From positions 5,456,001 through 5,520,000 of the forward strand of contig NC_134983.1 of NCBI RefSeq assembly GCF_050947335.1: DNA of 64,000 nt. Reading direction: 5' to 3'. The notes beneath the pieces were generated by a model, which saw nothing but the letters and a program-made list of their open reading frames with translations, ran no database searches and was not told where the DNA came from. The translations under genes and the position numbers were made by a program. Source of the stretch: Megachile rotundata. Its lineage: Eukaryota; Arthropoda; Insecta; Hymenoptera; Megachilidae. This document shows positions 49,441-60,840 of this stretch, in pieces. The stretch's first letter is position 1. Every line of letters starts with the position of its first letter.

Positions 49441-49780
49441 TGGACTTAAAAAGTATTTCATTCGAGAACTTTTTTAAAAAACTTGAAAACTGAGGGACAT
49501 GAAAATTTAAAAACTAAAAAACCTGAAATCCGTACCTTAAAAACTCAGAAACTTAAAACCCTGAAAACAAATTTCAAAAACTTGAAATCCGAAAAATACT
49601 CGAATATTAATGATGCGTACAATAATAAGAAAACTTTTTACCATCGATAAAGTATGAAGCAAATATCGAAGACCGCAATACGACCACAGAGAAACCAAGT
49701 TCACTACTGAAGCAGGAAGCAAGCTACAAATCAGGTGATTCGCAAAAGACAAAGCTATTAGTGGCAGCAAACTAGAAGGA
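49441..49780. repeat. Short degenerate repeat then AT-rich DNA
   Basis: 49465-49600 holds AAAACTTGAAAAC/AAAACCTGAAATC words with spacing of about 10-20 bp. The rest is unassigned. Confidence 0.5.
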
Positions 49781-50290
49781 GTTTATGGCGACCAGTTATG
49801 AGGCCATTCTCGCAGCAGCCACGGGTTAAATCCCGTACAAGGACGTTTTCACGGTTGATACGGAACCGGAAGAGCGTACCATGCGCCCATTGTATGAGAC
49901 CCATCGACATTGGCCTGATATTCTACAGCGGAGTGGCGCACGAACCTATCGGAGCAATTAAACTACCGGCAGACAGGGGTAGGTTGTGTGATGTCACGGC
50001 ATAACGGCGGCCATTAAGATAACACGCCCGGGGGTGATTAGCCTGCCTAATTACTGCGAGACGTCGTAGCTCGCCTATGCTTGCCTCCGCTATCGGACAT
50101 GGTCCTCTATTCTCTGACGAATCTTCAGCAACCGCTGGGCACACCTGTCGCTCCGAACCTCTTCTTCGTCACTTCCTTGCAGAAAACGCGCCAGGTGCTA
50201 CAGTTATTATTTACGATACCCCACAGGAAGACCCTATTTACTAAGAAAACGGGAACTGTTAAGTTGTAGCGAGTCGATTACGTATTACAG
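49781..50290. promoter_or_regulatory. GC-elevated island, candidate cis-regulatory element
   Basis: CpG-rich, repeat-free sequence. 50005-50065 packs GGCGGCCATTAAGATAA, CCCGGG, GGTGATTAGCC and CCTAATTAC within about 60 bp, mixing GATA-like and homeodomain-like words. Frames on plus (49798-50004, 50081-50269) and minus (49923-50144) overlap and are unrecognised. A regulatory role is inferred. Confidence 0.3.
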
Positions 50291-51490
50291 CAAGAGTAGA
50301 CCTCAGTGCAAGTTTTTAGCAATAGTTTAACAGTTCTTCCTTCAGACACATTTATAGTTTCAAATTAATAGTTCTTTACCCACAGCAACAATATGACCCG
50401 TCATTATATTCTAGCGAGTGTTTTTTGATTTATTGTTAGTCACATCTGGTTGTTAGAATCAGCCTTCTGCAGCAATTTTGCAGGCATTTATTGACAGTTC
50501 TATTTATTGCAATCGTTAGTTTGGAAAAAGACCTTCGCAACTTCCTGGTCAATCTGAAGATCAACTCAGTCAGTGAAAAAATTTCAGTTTTTGTCTAATT
50601 TTTATATTTAAGTCAATATTGTTGAGTAACCTAAATTAATAACTTCCTTTAAATGGTATATTACAAATTATCTTTTTCATGTATTGATACTGATCACAAT
50701 TTTTCTAATCTGCCTTTTCAGTTCAAATAATAAATTGATAAACAGATATGTTATAAATCTTCTTCCTATACCTTGAAAACGTGACTAAATAGGTCAAATG
50801 CAAATTCTACTTTCATCCTACACATGTATCCCTAATATATCAATATTTTCCCTGAAATATCTTTAGGAATCTAAATGAATGTATTTACCACGTTATCTGC
50901 AAGATTTGGAAAGGTATAAATGGAGAAACAGAAAAATTCCCTCGATTTGCATTAATCAGTTGGAATTGATTTCCGTTAAAAGAACCGTCCTCGTTGTTAA
51001 TATTTGAATATGATAATGCAGCGATAAGGTATTCAAATCTTGAAACATTTTCATCGCCGAAGGCCTCTGGGAACCGCGGTGAATTTGTAGCATTTGCAAC
51101 TTCTTAGAATGCGAAACAAGTAAGACGCATCCACGCCATCTCGAAAATTACATTCAGCCGCATCTTAATGCACAAATGATATTCAGGCTTTAAAAAACTT
51201 CCGCATTATCCGGAGATAACAGCGACCAACTCGTTTCGTGATTACTCCGATTTTTTGTCCCGTGAAATACGAATCCTTTCTTGCGGCCGAGAGTTACTGA
51301 ACTGGCGGTTAATCAAAGACACTACATTCTTTTCCTTCGCAAACTATTTTCATTTGCGAGTTGTATTAAACTATGATTAGATTATTCTCTTGCAAATATT
51401 CTTATCGTTACCTTTCATTTCAAGATTACAATTTTTTATTAATACTCTATGTGTAAAGCTTGAGTGAGTGTTGAACTAATCACTATTTTT
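50291..51490. other. AT-rich DNA, nothing recognised
   Basis: 50900-51320 shows a modest GC rise. No gene, repeat family or motif cluster that I can support. Confidence 0.4.
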
Positions 51491-51499
51491 AGCAGTAAA

Positions 51500-52720
51500 T
51501 TTAGTGGGAACGTAGGGAATTCAGGGATGATGGGATTTAGAGATATATCGAGGGATGTAGAAATATAAAAGGATATTTGGATACAGAAATCTAAAGAAAT
51601 ACGCATTTGGTAATTTCTGAATAGGAATCTAGAGATTTACGGATGCAGCGATCTTGGGCTATAGAAACCTAGGCATCTAGGGATCTAGGGATAATGGGAT
51701 CTAGGGGCAATGCCATCTAGGGATAGTGGCATCAGGGGATAATGGGATTTAGGGATAATGGGATCTAGGGATAGTGGCATCTGGGGATAATGGGATCTAG
51801 GGATTATGGGATCTAGGGGTAATGGTATCTAGGGATAGTGGCATCTAGAGATAATGGGATCTAGGGGTAATGGGATCTAGGGGTAATGGGATCTAGGGGT
51901 AATGGGATCTAGGGGTAATGGGATCTAGGGATAATGGGATCTAGGGATAATGGGATCTAGGGATAATGGGATCTAGGGATAATAGGATATAGAGATAATG
52001 GGATCTAGGGATAATGGGATCTAGGGATAGTGGCATCTAGAGATAATGGGATCTAGGGATAATGGAATCTAGGGGTAATGCCATCTAGGGATAGTGGCAT
52101 CTGGGGATAATGGGATCTAGGGATAATGAGATCTAGGGATAATGGGATCTAGAGATAATGGGATCTAGGGATAATGGGATCTAGGGATAATGGGATCTAG
52201 GGATAATGGGATCTAGGGATAATGGGATCTAGGGATAATGGGATCTAGGGATAATAGGATATAGAGATAATGGGATCTAGGGATAATGGGATCTAGGGAT
52301 AGTGGCATCTAGAGATAATGGGATCTAGGGATAATGGAATCTAGGGGTAATGCCATCTAGGGATAGTGGCATCTGGGGATAATGGGATCTAGGGATAATG
52401 AGATCTAGGGATAATGGGATCTAGAGATAATGGGATCTAGGGATAATGGGATCTAGGGATAATAGGATATAGGGATAATGGGATCTAGGGATAATGGGAT
52501 CTAGGGATAATGGGATCTAGGGATAATGGGATCTAGGGATAATTGGATATAGGGATAATGAGATCTAGGGATAATGGGATCTAGAGATAATGGGATCTAG
52601 GGATATTGGCACCTAGGGATCTAGGGATATAGGGATATTTGTATATAGTGATCTAGGGATATAGGGATGTAGGGATATAGGGATCTAAGAATGTGGGGAT
52701 CTTCTTCCTAGTAGTATTGA
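51500..52720. repeat. 16 bp minisatellite GGGATCTAGGGATAAT with 272 bp higher-order repeat
   Basis: The core from about 51670 to 52620 is tandem copies of GGGATCTAGGGATAAT with few variants; the edges (51500-51670 and 52620-52720) are degenerate with GGGATATA and GGGATGTA words. A variant series beginning AATAGGATATAGAGATAAT at 51981 is repeated at 52253, exactly 272 bp (17 units) later, including the same TAGTGGCATC, GGGGTAATGCCATC and CTGGGGATAAT variants. This shows block duplication by unequal exchange. The unit itself is a doubled GGGAT word. Strand composition is extreme: almost no C outside ATCT. Confidence 0.95.
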
Positions 52721-54710
52721 TCCTTCTTCCTTGTACGAATTTAGAAATTTGTCAAAACTAAATAAATGATGCACTGCAATGAATTTAAATTTAACCTCTT
52801 ATTTGAATGTGAAAGAATATTTCATGCAGTAAATTATCTTTAATCCTTGTAATTATATTTCATACTTCTTCCATAAATCTCTACATTTTTAAGAAAATTT
52901 AAAATAGCATTGCACGTCAAAATTAAAAACATGTCTATAGCAAATATTATTCTTATCTCCGCATATTAAATATTATGATTTCTTTTCTCCGTGAAATTTA
53001 TGAATTTATTATGAACAGTCTTCTTAAATTTTAGTCATGTATCATTGATTTGAATTTTACAAAAATTTCATAATAGAGTATACTTTCTCACACCGTTTGC
53101 TAATACTTCATTTATTTTTTAAATGTTCGAAGTTTTACCGTAAAAATGGACAGGTAATCACTCACTAGATATTTCTTTCTTTTGAAAGAGCGAAATCCAT
53201 CAGCTTTTAAGATTGATCGTGATTTCAAGCGATGCTTGATGATAAGTAAAAATTAAACAGACAGTTTCAACTCACTATGCTGATGTAACATGAACGATGG
53301 CTTCTAACGATACGATCCTGATTTCAAATGTTAATTGTTTCTGCTTTGAATAATTATCTGACAGTCTGCTGATGGATAATTGTGGCCACTTGTGAATGTG
53401 ATTGATTACTACTGTGACATCGTGACCCACATTCTCATGTATTCCTCGAATTTTCAGCTTCTTTTCATATTATTTTTCGCTCTTTCAACCTTACTTCTTT
53501 TTCTCGACATTCTCTATTCTTTCCTTTTCGTTTATCTTCCTCTTTTAAGTTTCCTTGCCTTCCTTACATTCTTCATGCTGGTTTTAATACTTCTTTGACA
53601 CAGTTACTTTTTCATGCGACTTTTTAAAGATTAAGACAAGTTCTATAATAACATTTTAATTCTAATTTTGTGCTTGCATAGTATAAATGTTTTATTGTAT
53701 GCGCCATTTTATATTACCATTCGTATTATACAAGTATTCTATATTTGAATGTTATTTTAATTATCTCCTTTTACAAGTAACAAAAAGTTGATTTGAAACT
53801 TTTTCATTTTGTTATTTCTTTTATCGATGACTATGACTTTGCTTCAATTTAAAATCTTAAGGACTCACTTAACATACTTTACATTTAATATTTCAAGAAA
53901 ATGATACAAGATATTTTTTAAAATTTTCTGCTTAACATTTTCTTAAGTTTCTATTTAACCACTTTGTAGTACACTTAATTAAAACTATTAAAATAACTAA
54001 ACCAATGTAATATGAAAAAATTAAAATTTCCTTTAAAACAATCGAATTAAAATATTTTAACTTGAATTAAATATCTTAACTTAATAAAACAACTCAATGT
54101 ACAATAAATTGAAACTAGCTGTATATAAAACAAATGAAAACAGTTTAACGCAAAAAAAACTAGTGCAATTGAATTAAAACTGTATAAATAAAAATTGACA
54201 AGGAGCTGTTAGAAAAAAAACAACGGCCGCATCCTTTCTATAATACTATAAATCTCTGTTACGTAATTAAATGAAATTGTTTTTCTGTTTCGAGTGGTTC
54301 ATACCGTTTCTAATTTTCCCCGATGTCTGGTGTTTCTAATTGCAAATGGGACGCGACAGAAATTTAACAGTTGTTTAAAACGCGTGAAAAGGATGCGCCA
54401 GCTAACTCCTGTCCTAGTTTGTGACACGTTTAAAAACTGAGAGCTGGGTCAAAAAGTTTTGAAACATAGCTGCAGATTTTTGTTCAACCGACAACAGTTT
54501 CACCATGCGTGCCGTTCCACTTGGGAAGCTTACATTTACAATTACACGACAGAATTATTTCATACACTAGTTATAACTTTTTTGCGAAAATTAGTTTCGT
54601 TTTAGTCAGATTAACGTGTAAGCCATCTGAAATTCCTAGATTCCGCGATTTCTAAGTACAATATATTTTGTGAATGTTTTAATGTCTTTAAATCATTAGA
54701 TTAGTATATT
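52721..54710. other. AT-rich spacer between the two minisatellites
   Basis: No repeat of the 16 bp type and no recognisable gene. A 72-codon frame at 53380-53598 is Leu/Phe-rich and arises from a TTTCTT-rich tract. 54180-54560 has a modest GC rise. Confidence 0.45.
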
Positions 54711-55432
54711 CTTGCATCTCTAGATCCCCGTATCCCTAGATCCCTAAATCCATAGATCCCTAAATCTACAGATTCCTAAATCCATAGATCCCTAAATCTA
54801 CAGATTCCTAAATCCATAGATCCCTAAATCCATATATCCCTAAATCCATAGATTTCTAAATCCCTAGATCCCTAAATCCATAGATCGCTAAATCCATAGA
54901 TCCCTAAATCCATATATCCCTAAATCCATAGATTTCTAAATCCCTAGATCCCTAAATCCATAGATCCCTAAATCCATAGATCCCTAAATCCATAGATTCC
55001 TAAATTCATAGATCGCTATATCCATAGATACCTAAATCCATAGATCCCTAAATCCATAGATCCCTAAATCCATAGATTCTTAAATCCATAGATCCTTAAA
55101 TTCATAGATCCCTAAATCCATAGATCTCTAAATCCATATATCCCTAAATCCATAGATCCCTAAATCCATAGATCCCTAAATCCATATATCCCTAAATCCA
55201 TATATCCCTAAATCCATATATCCCTAAATCCATAGATTTCTAAATCCCTAGATCCCGAAATCCATAGATCGCTAAATCCCAAGATCCCTAAATCCATAGA
55301 TTCCTAAATTCATAGATCGCTATATCCATAGATCCCTAAATCCATAGATCTCTAAATCCACAGATCCTTAAATCCCTAGATCCCTAAATCCACAGATCGC
55401 TAAATCCATAGATCCCTACATCCCTAGGAAAA
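54711..55432. repeat. 16 bp minisatellite CCCTAAATCCATAGAT, opposite orientation to the 52 kb array
   Basis: About 45 tandem units of CCCTAAATCCATAGAT with variants (CATATAT, CTACAGATT, ATCGCTAAAT, TTTCTAAATCCCTAG). Block repeats are visible: the series CATATATCCCTAAATCCATAG, TTTCTAAATCCCTAG occurs near 54832, 54912 and 55212. The reverse complement unit GGGATCTATGGATTTA matches the 52 kb unit at 12 of 16 positions in the best register, so the two arrays are related but inverted. Confidence 0.95.
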
Positions 55433-56160
55433 TAGTGATAAATGAAATTTCTATTACAAAGATGTATACCAGAAGAATTATACATATACTACTGCAAATT
55501 GGTATACAATTGTAATGACAAATTGTAATATTTGATGAAGGTACAACGAAAATATTGCAATTGAAAATCAATAAATGTTTTAAACAATGACATCAACTAT
55601 GAAATTTATAATAATATCTTACAGAGTATAAGAACTGTTCTGCATATTTTACCTAATAAATTTGTAATAGGATTAATTAATATACAAGATTTACATGTAT
55701 TTTCTGACAAGTTTAATATATTATTGAATATTATTGCCTTAACATTGAGATCTTTTGAAAGTTACTTTCATTTGCTTTTCCTATAAATAATTAAATTTAA
55801 GTTTGCAGTGTCGGTCACATATGACTATTGTCACACTGTGTCACATATGGTCAACATATTAATATATACGTGTACAATACATACCTGATCAAATTTCTAA
55901 TTAAATTCCACTCAGAAATTCCTCTGAATTTGACCAAAAATACGAAATGCATTGAAAATTCAGTTCTAATTGCGACGAAAAATTACAAAGATCTTGACAA
56001 TATATCTGAAGATTGAAATCAGTGATAATCGAGCAAATTACATTGCTAACATTTCGATTTTAGAATTACCATTTGTGTTAGCATTCGTCTTAGAGAGAGT
56101 TATTCGAAGGACACGATCAGGACCTATATTACGATGCTATGTATATATAAGCGAATCAAA
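55433..56160. other. AT-rich DNA, nothing recognised
   Basis: Short plus-strand frames (55828-56016, 55970-56167) are unrecognised. Confidence 0.4.
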
Positions 56161-56660
56161 TTCCTAATGCTCCTAAGGCTGTATCGAATGCTTGGTACAT
56201 TATCACCGTGCCGGAGATAAGTCAGCATTAATTATTGACGATAACGCGGTAAACTAACCCCCAGCGGCATTAATTATGCTAATCATTATGCTAATGATTA
56301 TACGACCAGCTCTTAGCCACTTCATGCATGTATGCATGAGTCACTGACAAGTAATCATACTTAATTGTTCGATCGCATAATCGCCCCGCCAACGACACGG
56401 TAAAAACCAACGTCGCCGAACAAAAGGGCCGAACTGTATAGCGGTAGATCGTAGATATCAACAGAACCAACGTAGATTACAAATTCGTGTCCACGCGTAA
56501 TAACTTAACTCTAACTAGCCTATTAGCCTCACTATGAGGGTAATGCACCGTGATACGAGTATGGTATTAATTGAAGAGGCATCCTGGAAATGTTCTTGCG
56601 ACTACGCATTCCTAACACGTTGAGTGCCATAATAGAAATAGCCATACTTGATACGCTGCA
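56161..56660. promoter_or_regulatory. Candidate enhancer with tandem POU/homeodomain-like sites
   Basis: A repeat-free, GC-elevated island. ATTATGCTAAT occurs exactly at 56273-56283 and 56285-56295, one base apart, followed by GATTA. GCATTAATTA occurs at 56225-56234 and again at 56268. A CATGCATGTATGCATGAG word lies near 56323. ATGCTAAT and TAATTA are POU/homeodomain-type words. No frame across the cluster is plausible as coding. The role is inference, but the motif density is the strongest of this kind in the window. Confidence 0.4.
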
Positions 56661-56719
56661 GGATAATACGGATTATGCTGTTCACACGTACTGCTCGTGG
56701 TATTATGGATAAACGTTTT

Positions 56720-57030
56720 TCTCGCAAACGGTCAATGTTTCAGCGGAATGGACCAAGAAAATGTTTTATCGTTCTTTATAATCAATGTGATAGACCGTGT
56801 ATCTGTATTAGTCATATTTGCGTATTTCAAACGTTTATCCTTTATTATTTGAGCGAAATTTTTGGAATTATGTGAATTGTTTGTTTAGAAGATATTGCAC
56901 AAAAGTATTCAAAGTACTCGCAAATGGTAAATATTTCAGCAAAATGGACGAAGAAAATGGTTTTACGTTGTTTACAATCAACATGATGTACTATGTATCT
57001 ACGGTTTTTTAAGTTTGCAATACTTTTAGT
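56720..57030. repeat. Tandem duplication with a 196 bp offset
   Basis: CTCGCAAACGGTCAATGTTT (56721) recurs as CTCGCAAATGGTAAATATTT (56917); GAATGGACCAAGAAAATG recurs as AAATGGACGAAGAAAATG; GTATCT recurs at 56799 and 56995. The offset stays at 195-196 bp over about 110 bp, so there were few indels. The short frames over it (56648-56875, 56818-57012, 56845-57033) are not conserved between copies and look fortuitous. Confidence 0.8.
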
Positions 57031-57119
57031 CAAATGAAGTTGTTATTTATGAAATGAATTCATTTCTGGATTACATTGATTATCTTTTAGAATAAACTGG
57101 ATGAAGGATGTGAGGTTTT

Positions 57120-57690
57120 TTAATTGAAAAATATGCACATTTGAAAATGTACGAAATGTACTAAACCAAATGTTGTACCAAATAAATATATTGAGAGATT
57201 GAATTAAATATCAAATATACTAAATGTACTAAAAATATTTAACCAAATATTTAGCTAAATACTAAATATTGTATACTAAAAGAATTGTTGAACAAAGTAT
57301 TAAATATACAGAATCAAATATTGATTCAAATATTGAACCACATATCGAGTGTACTAAACTAAATAGTTAATCAAATACTAAATATACTAAATCAAATATT
57401 AAACCAAATATCAAATACATCAAATTAAATATTGCACCAAATGCTAAACATACTCAATCAAAATTTGATAACAGGATAATTTATAGTTAAAGAAAGCTTG
57501 TTGAAATTATAAGAACGTTTTTACTAACCTAAATATTCAATCAAATAGCAAATATACTAAATCAAATATTGAACAAAATATCAAATACACCAAATTAAAT
57601 ATTGCACCAAATGATAAACATACTCAACTTTAATAATAGAATAACTTAAATTTAAAGAAAGCGTGTTGAAGTTAGAAGAACGTTCCCTAT
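57120..57690. repeat. AAATATACTAAATCAAATATT repeats with a 164-170 bp duplication
   Basis: Loose AAATAT/CTAAAT words from 57180 on. A clear duplication has AATATACTAAATCAAATATT starting at about 57381 and 57551 (offset 170), and AAGAAAGC at 57491 and 57655 (offset 164), sharing TTGCACCAAATG and TTGAARTTA.AAGAACG between them. It ends just before the MITE at 57717. Confidence 0.75.
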
Positions 57691-57716
57691 GTCAAATTTC
57701 GTTCTCTATGATTTAA

Positions 57717-58032
57717 CCAGTTAAGTGTGTTTGCCGACTATATCCGTCATGGAGATGTGGCAGAATTTTGTGTCATGACGACTATATCCGTCATACGTAA
57801 AATTTTGTTACAATTTGATATTTAAATTGTAGTTTTGGCGAAAACTAAATTATATTCGTAAATTGTAATACGTTTAAAATGTTTAGAGGTCAACACGAAA
57901 TGAAATAAGCAAATAAAAAGTGTAAATGATTTAAGATGGATTCATAAATTCTTGAGAACTAACTCGTCATTGCTTGATTATCGCAACACACACTGGTGCG
58001 CGCTTTGCAAAAGGATCGCCACAGTTAACTAG
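57717..58032. mobile_element. TTAA-flanked MITE, family 2 copy B, inverted relative to copy A
   Basis: A 316 bp element with TTAA at 57713-57716 and 58033-58036. The termini are CCAGTTAAGTGTG on the left and, inverted, CTAGTTAACTGTGG on the right. The whole element is the reverse complement of 44209-44510 with minor indels, including both copies of the GACTATATCCGTC word near its left end and GGTGCGCGCTTTGCAAA near its right end. Confidence 0.9.
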
Positions 58033-58036
58033 TTAA

Positions 58037-58640
58037 GGTAGAAACGCATGGGCAAAATTGTCCACAGAAGAGCAGGTTCATGAAACGCGTCCGAAAAAGC
58101 GCAGCGGAAGGCACGTCAGCGTTTTCAGAGTGAATATTTGGTAATTTTAACGGTGCTCCGAAAGGGATGGATAGTGGGTGGTGAAAGACAAAAGGTAGAC
58201 AGTAGTCCAGCGAACGGGAATGATGTAATTACGTAGTTAGCGGGACCTCACGTAACGGCTTGACATCTGTCTTCTGCCTCAAGAGTCGTTCTAACCGGCA
58301 TCTGCCGGTGTCGCCCACTTCGTGTTTCAAGGAGCATTTTTCATCCGACCGGATACCGGTTCCCTCGTTATTTCCTAGAAAGATTAGAAGCGGCCAGAAG
58401 AGGAAGAGGAAGAACGGGGATCGCATGGCTCGCTAATTACGTTGCGATCGTCGAGCAGTTTGCGAAGCGTGCCACTCGAAAAACTGTATCTTACGTTTTT
58501 GCTTCCTTCGCCCTCGACCAAACGACATTTCGAAGAGCATCGCTCCTGGAAGAAACGAAATACTATCTGCGTCGATCTTCAACTCTACGGTAATGAACCG
58601 ACATCACCCTCCAGGAAATGGTTTAAGTAAATTGGAAGAA
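58037..58640. other. GC-elevated island, function unknown
   Basis: CpG-rich, repeat-free sequence. Minus frame 58229-58426 and plus frame 58442-58630 are unrecognised. CCGGCATCTGCCGG at about 58296-58309 is an inverted pair (CCGGCA...TGCCGG) with a 2 bp centre. Confidence 0.25.
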
Positions 58641-60590
58641 TTCCTGTTTTTATTGCTGCTTTCGATGTTGTGCATCGACCGACAATCCTGGTTTCTTGCT
58701 CTGTCGGTAAATGATGTCATATGGAGCTTTTTACTAACTGGAGGGAAATGTTAATCAAAATTTGCTGGAATATACTTTTTTGTATCGACGTCTACGAGGT
58801 TAGGATTCTTACTTCGCTTTTTGCTGCTTTTTCAATTGGAATTTATTTGTGCTTTATTATTCGGGGTGGAATACACTAATACTCAATGTGAAATATATTA
58901 GTGGAATAGTATTAATAATAGAAGTGTATACTATGTATAACAGAAACAGTTTGAAAGTACATAACAGTAATGAAATTCTGAAAATTTAGAATTCTTCAAT
59001 TTTGACCTAAAGATTACTTTAGAAATTTGAGCTTTTCAGAAGTTCAATAGAGATTTTCTCGTTATTATAACAGTTTAGTGAGAAATCAAAACAATTATCC
59101 GTCACTGTATTTTTGAAATAAATATGTAAAATTATTGCGTAATAAAAATATTATATTCATAAATGGTTTATTTAAACCGTTTGTGTAACTATATTTAGCA
59201 ACATGAATATTATCAACATTTCGTGTGATAAATAACAATTCTGTAACAAATATTAATTTTACGTGATGAATAAATATTAATTAAATAACGATGTTTACTG
59301 TTAATAAAACCAAGGATGAAAGATATGAAAATTAGCCTCAAAAACAATAATGAATAATTTATCAAGTATTTAACAAGCACGAATAATTTAAACTGCATAA
59401 TTCATCATTTTCACCATAATGTATCGTACGTAGTTTATTATAATGAATTCGTTAACTGTCAAATTTTGTAGGCTTTAATACTTCAAACTTTAATTTTAGA
59501 ACTTTGAGCCTCTGGATGGCAAAATTTATCTCGTAAAGAAGGTTAATGGTGTTATAAATATGCCATAAAAACATATTAAAGTTAAACATTTTAAAGGGAA
59601 TAAAGCTACGAAGTTTGGCGAGATCGTTATAAAAACATCACTAAAGTTATCTGGTTACCGTATTCACATGCAAAACTTTTGCTTCAAAGACTTTTTTTAC
59701 GCTCTCAACTTTGCAGTTTTCTACTTTGATATTTTGGAATATTTCTAATAACAGATAACAGTTAATCGAATTACTAAAAGCATTAGAGGAAATTGCCAGA
59801 AACGTTTGCTTAAAGGGTCAATGTATTTAATGTGAAAATTACAAAATAATTTCAGCAGAAAGTGGCGAACTTTAAACAACTTTTCTCTCCCCATTTTCAG
59901 TAAAAAAATAAACGTTCTTACTGCGTGTACAGAACACTTTGAACTTCTTAAAAAACTTCATCTAGAGCCTAATGCGGTAGAACTTAAAGAAAAAGTAATT
60001 TTCCAATGCATTTCAACACTTTTGCCACTTTTCAACGGAGTTTCTTACGAAAGTCGATGTACACGGAAGAAAGCACAGTAATTAATACAGCTAATATGCA
60101 TGACGTTTAATTAAATTCCACTTTGTCGTACTGAAAATTTCAAAGCAAGTTCCAACTGATCAAATTAACATCAAAAGTGTTCAGCATGTAATAATTTATT
60201 TTGCGTTTAATGTACAGTGTAAAGTAAATACCTGATTTTATCGCTGCCACCGTAGAAACCATGTATAACAAAAAGGTGAATATTATTACTAAACTTATTA
60301 AAATTTAATTGTCAATTAACTATTGATGTGATATTATGTTATAATTTAACGCTTCACTTCACAATTTTAAATTTTGTATTACTTATTCACATTTATTTTA
60401 ATTCAATATTTTGGCAAATTTTAAGTGCATAAATAACCACAGTATGTAACATGTGATAAGGCTAATAAGGTTGATAAAGATAAGGCGACAATATACGTAA
60501 TAAAAGGTAGAAAGGTAGAGACAAAAACAAATCTACTTTTCTAGGGAAATATGTATATGGTAAATAAGGAGACATTACATTGATTTTTAA
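58641..60590. other. AT-rich DNA, nothing recognised
   Basis: No gene or repeat family that I can support. 59213-59398 minus is low-complexity Ile/Leu/Tyr translation. Confidence 0.4.
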
Positions 60591-60594
60591 AAAC

Positions 60595-60840
60595 TTTTGG
60601 GAATTTGAAAATTTGGGAACTTTGAGATCTGAGAATTTATGAATATGGAAGTTAAAGAATTTGAAACATTTAGGAAATTTAAAAAATGAAAATTTCAAAA
60701 TATAGAAACTTGAAAATTCTTAAATATAATAAACGTTCAGTAATCCAAAAACTTGGACAAGTAAAAAATTTGAAGATGTACAGTTTGAAAATTTGGAAAT
60801 TCAAAAACTTAGCAATTTAGAGATCTGGAAATGTGGAGCT
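60595..60840. repeat. Degenerate short-word repeat field
   Basis: AATTTGAAAATTTGGGAAC-like words with spacing of about 8-20 bp, purine-biased on this strand, running into the GC island that follows. Confidence 0.65.

Noticed and set aside
51670..52620. TAGGGATAA units resemble the I-SceI homing endonuclease site
   Set aside because: Only the first nine bases of the 18 bp site agree; the repeat unit does not contain the site.
51500..55432. Minisatellites as a CRISPR array
   Set aside because: The units are contiguous 16-mers with no unique spacers, in a eukaryotic-type sequence.
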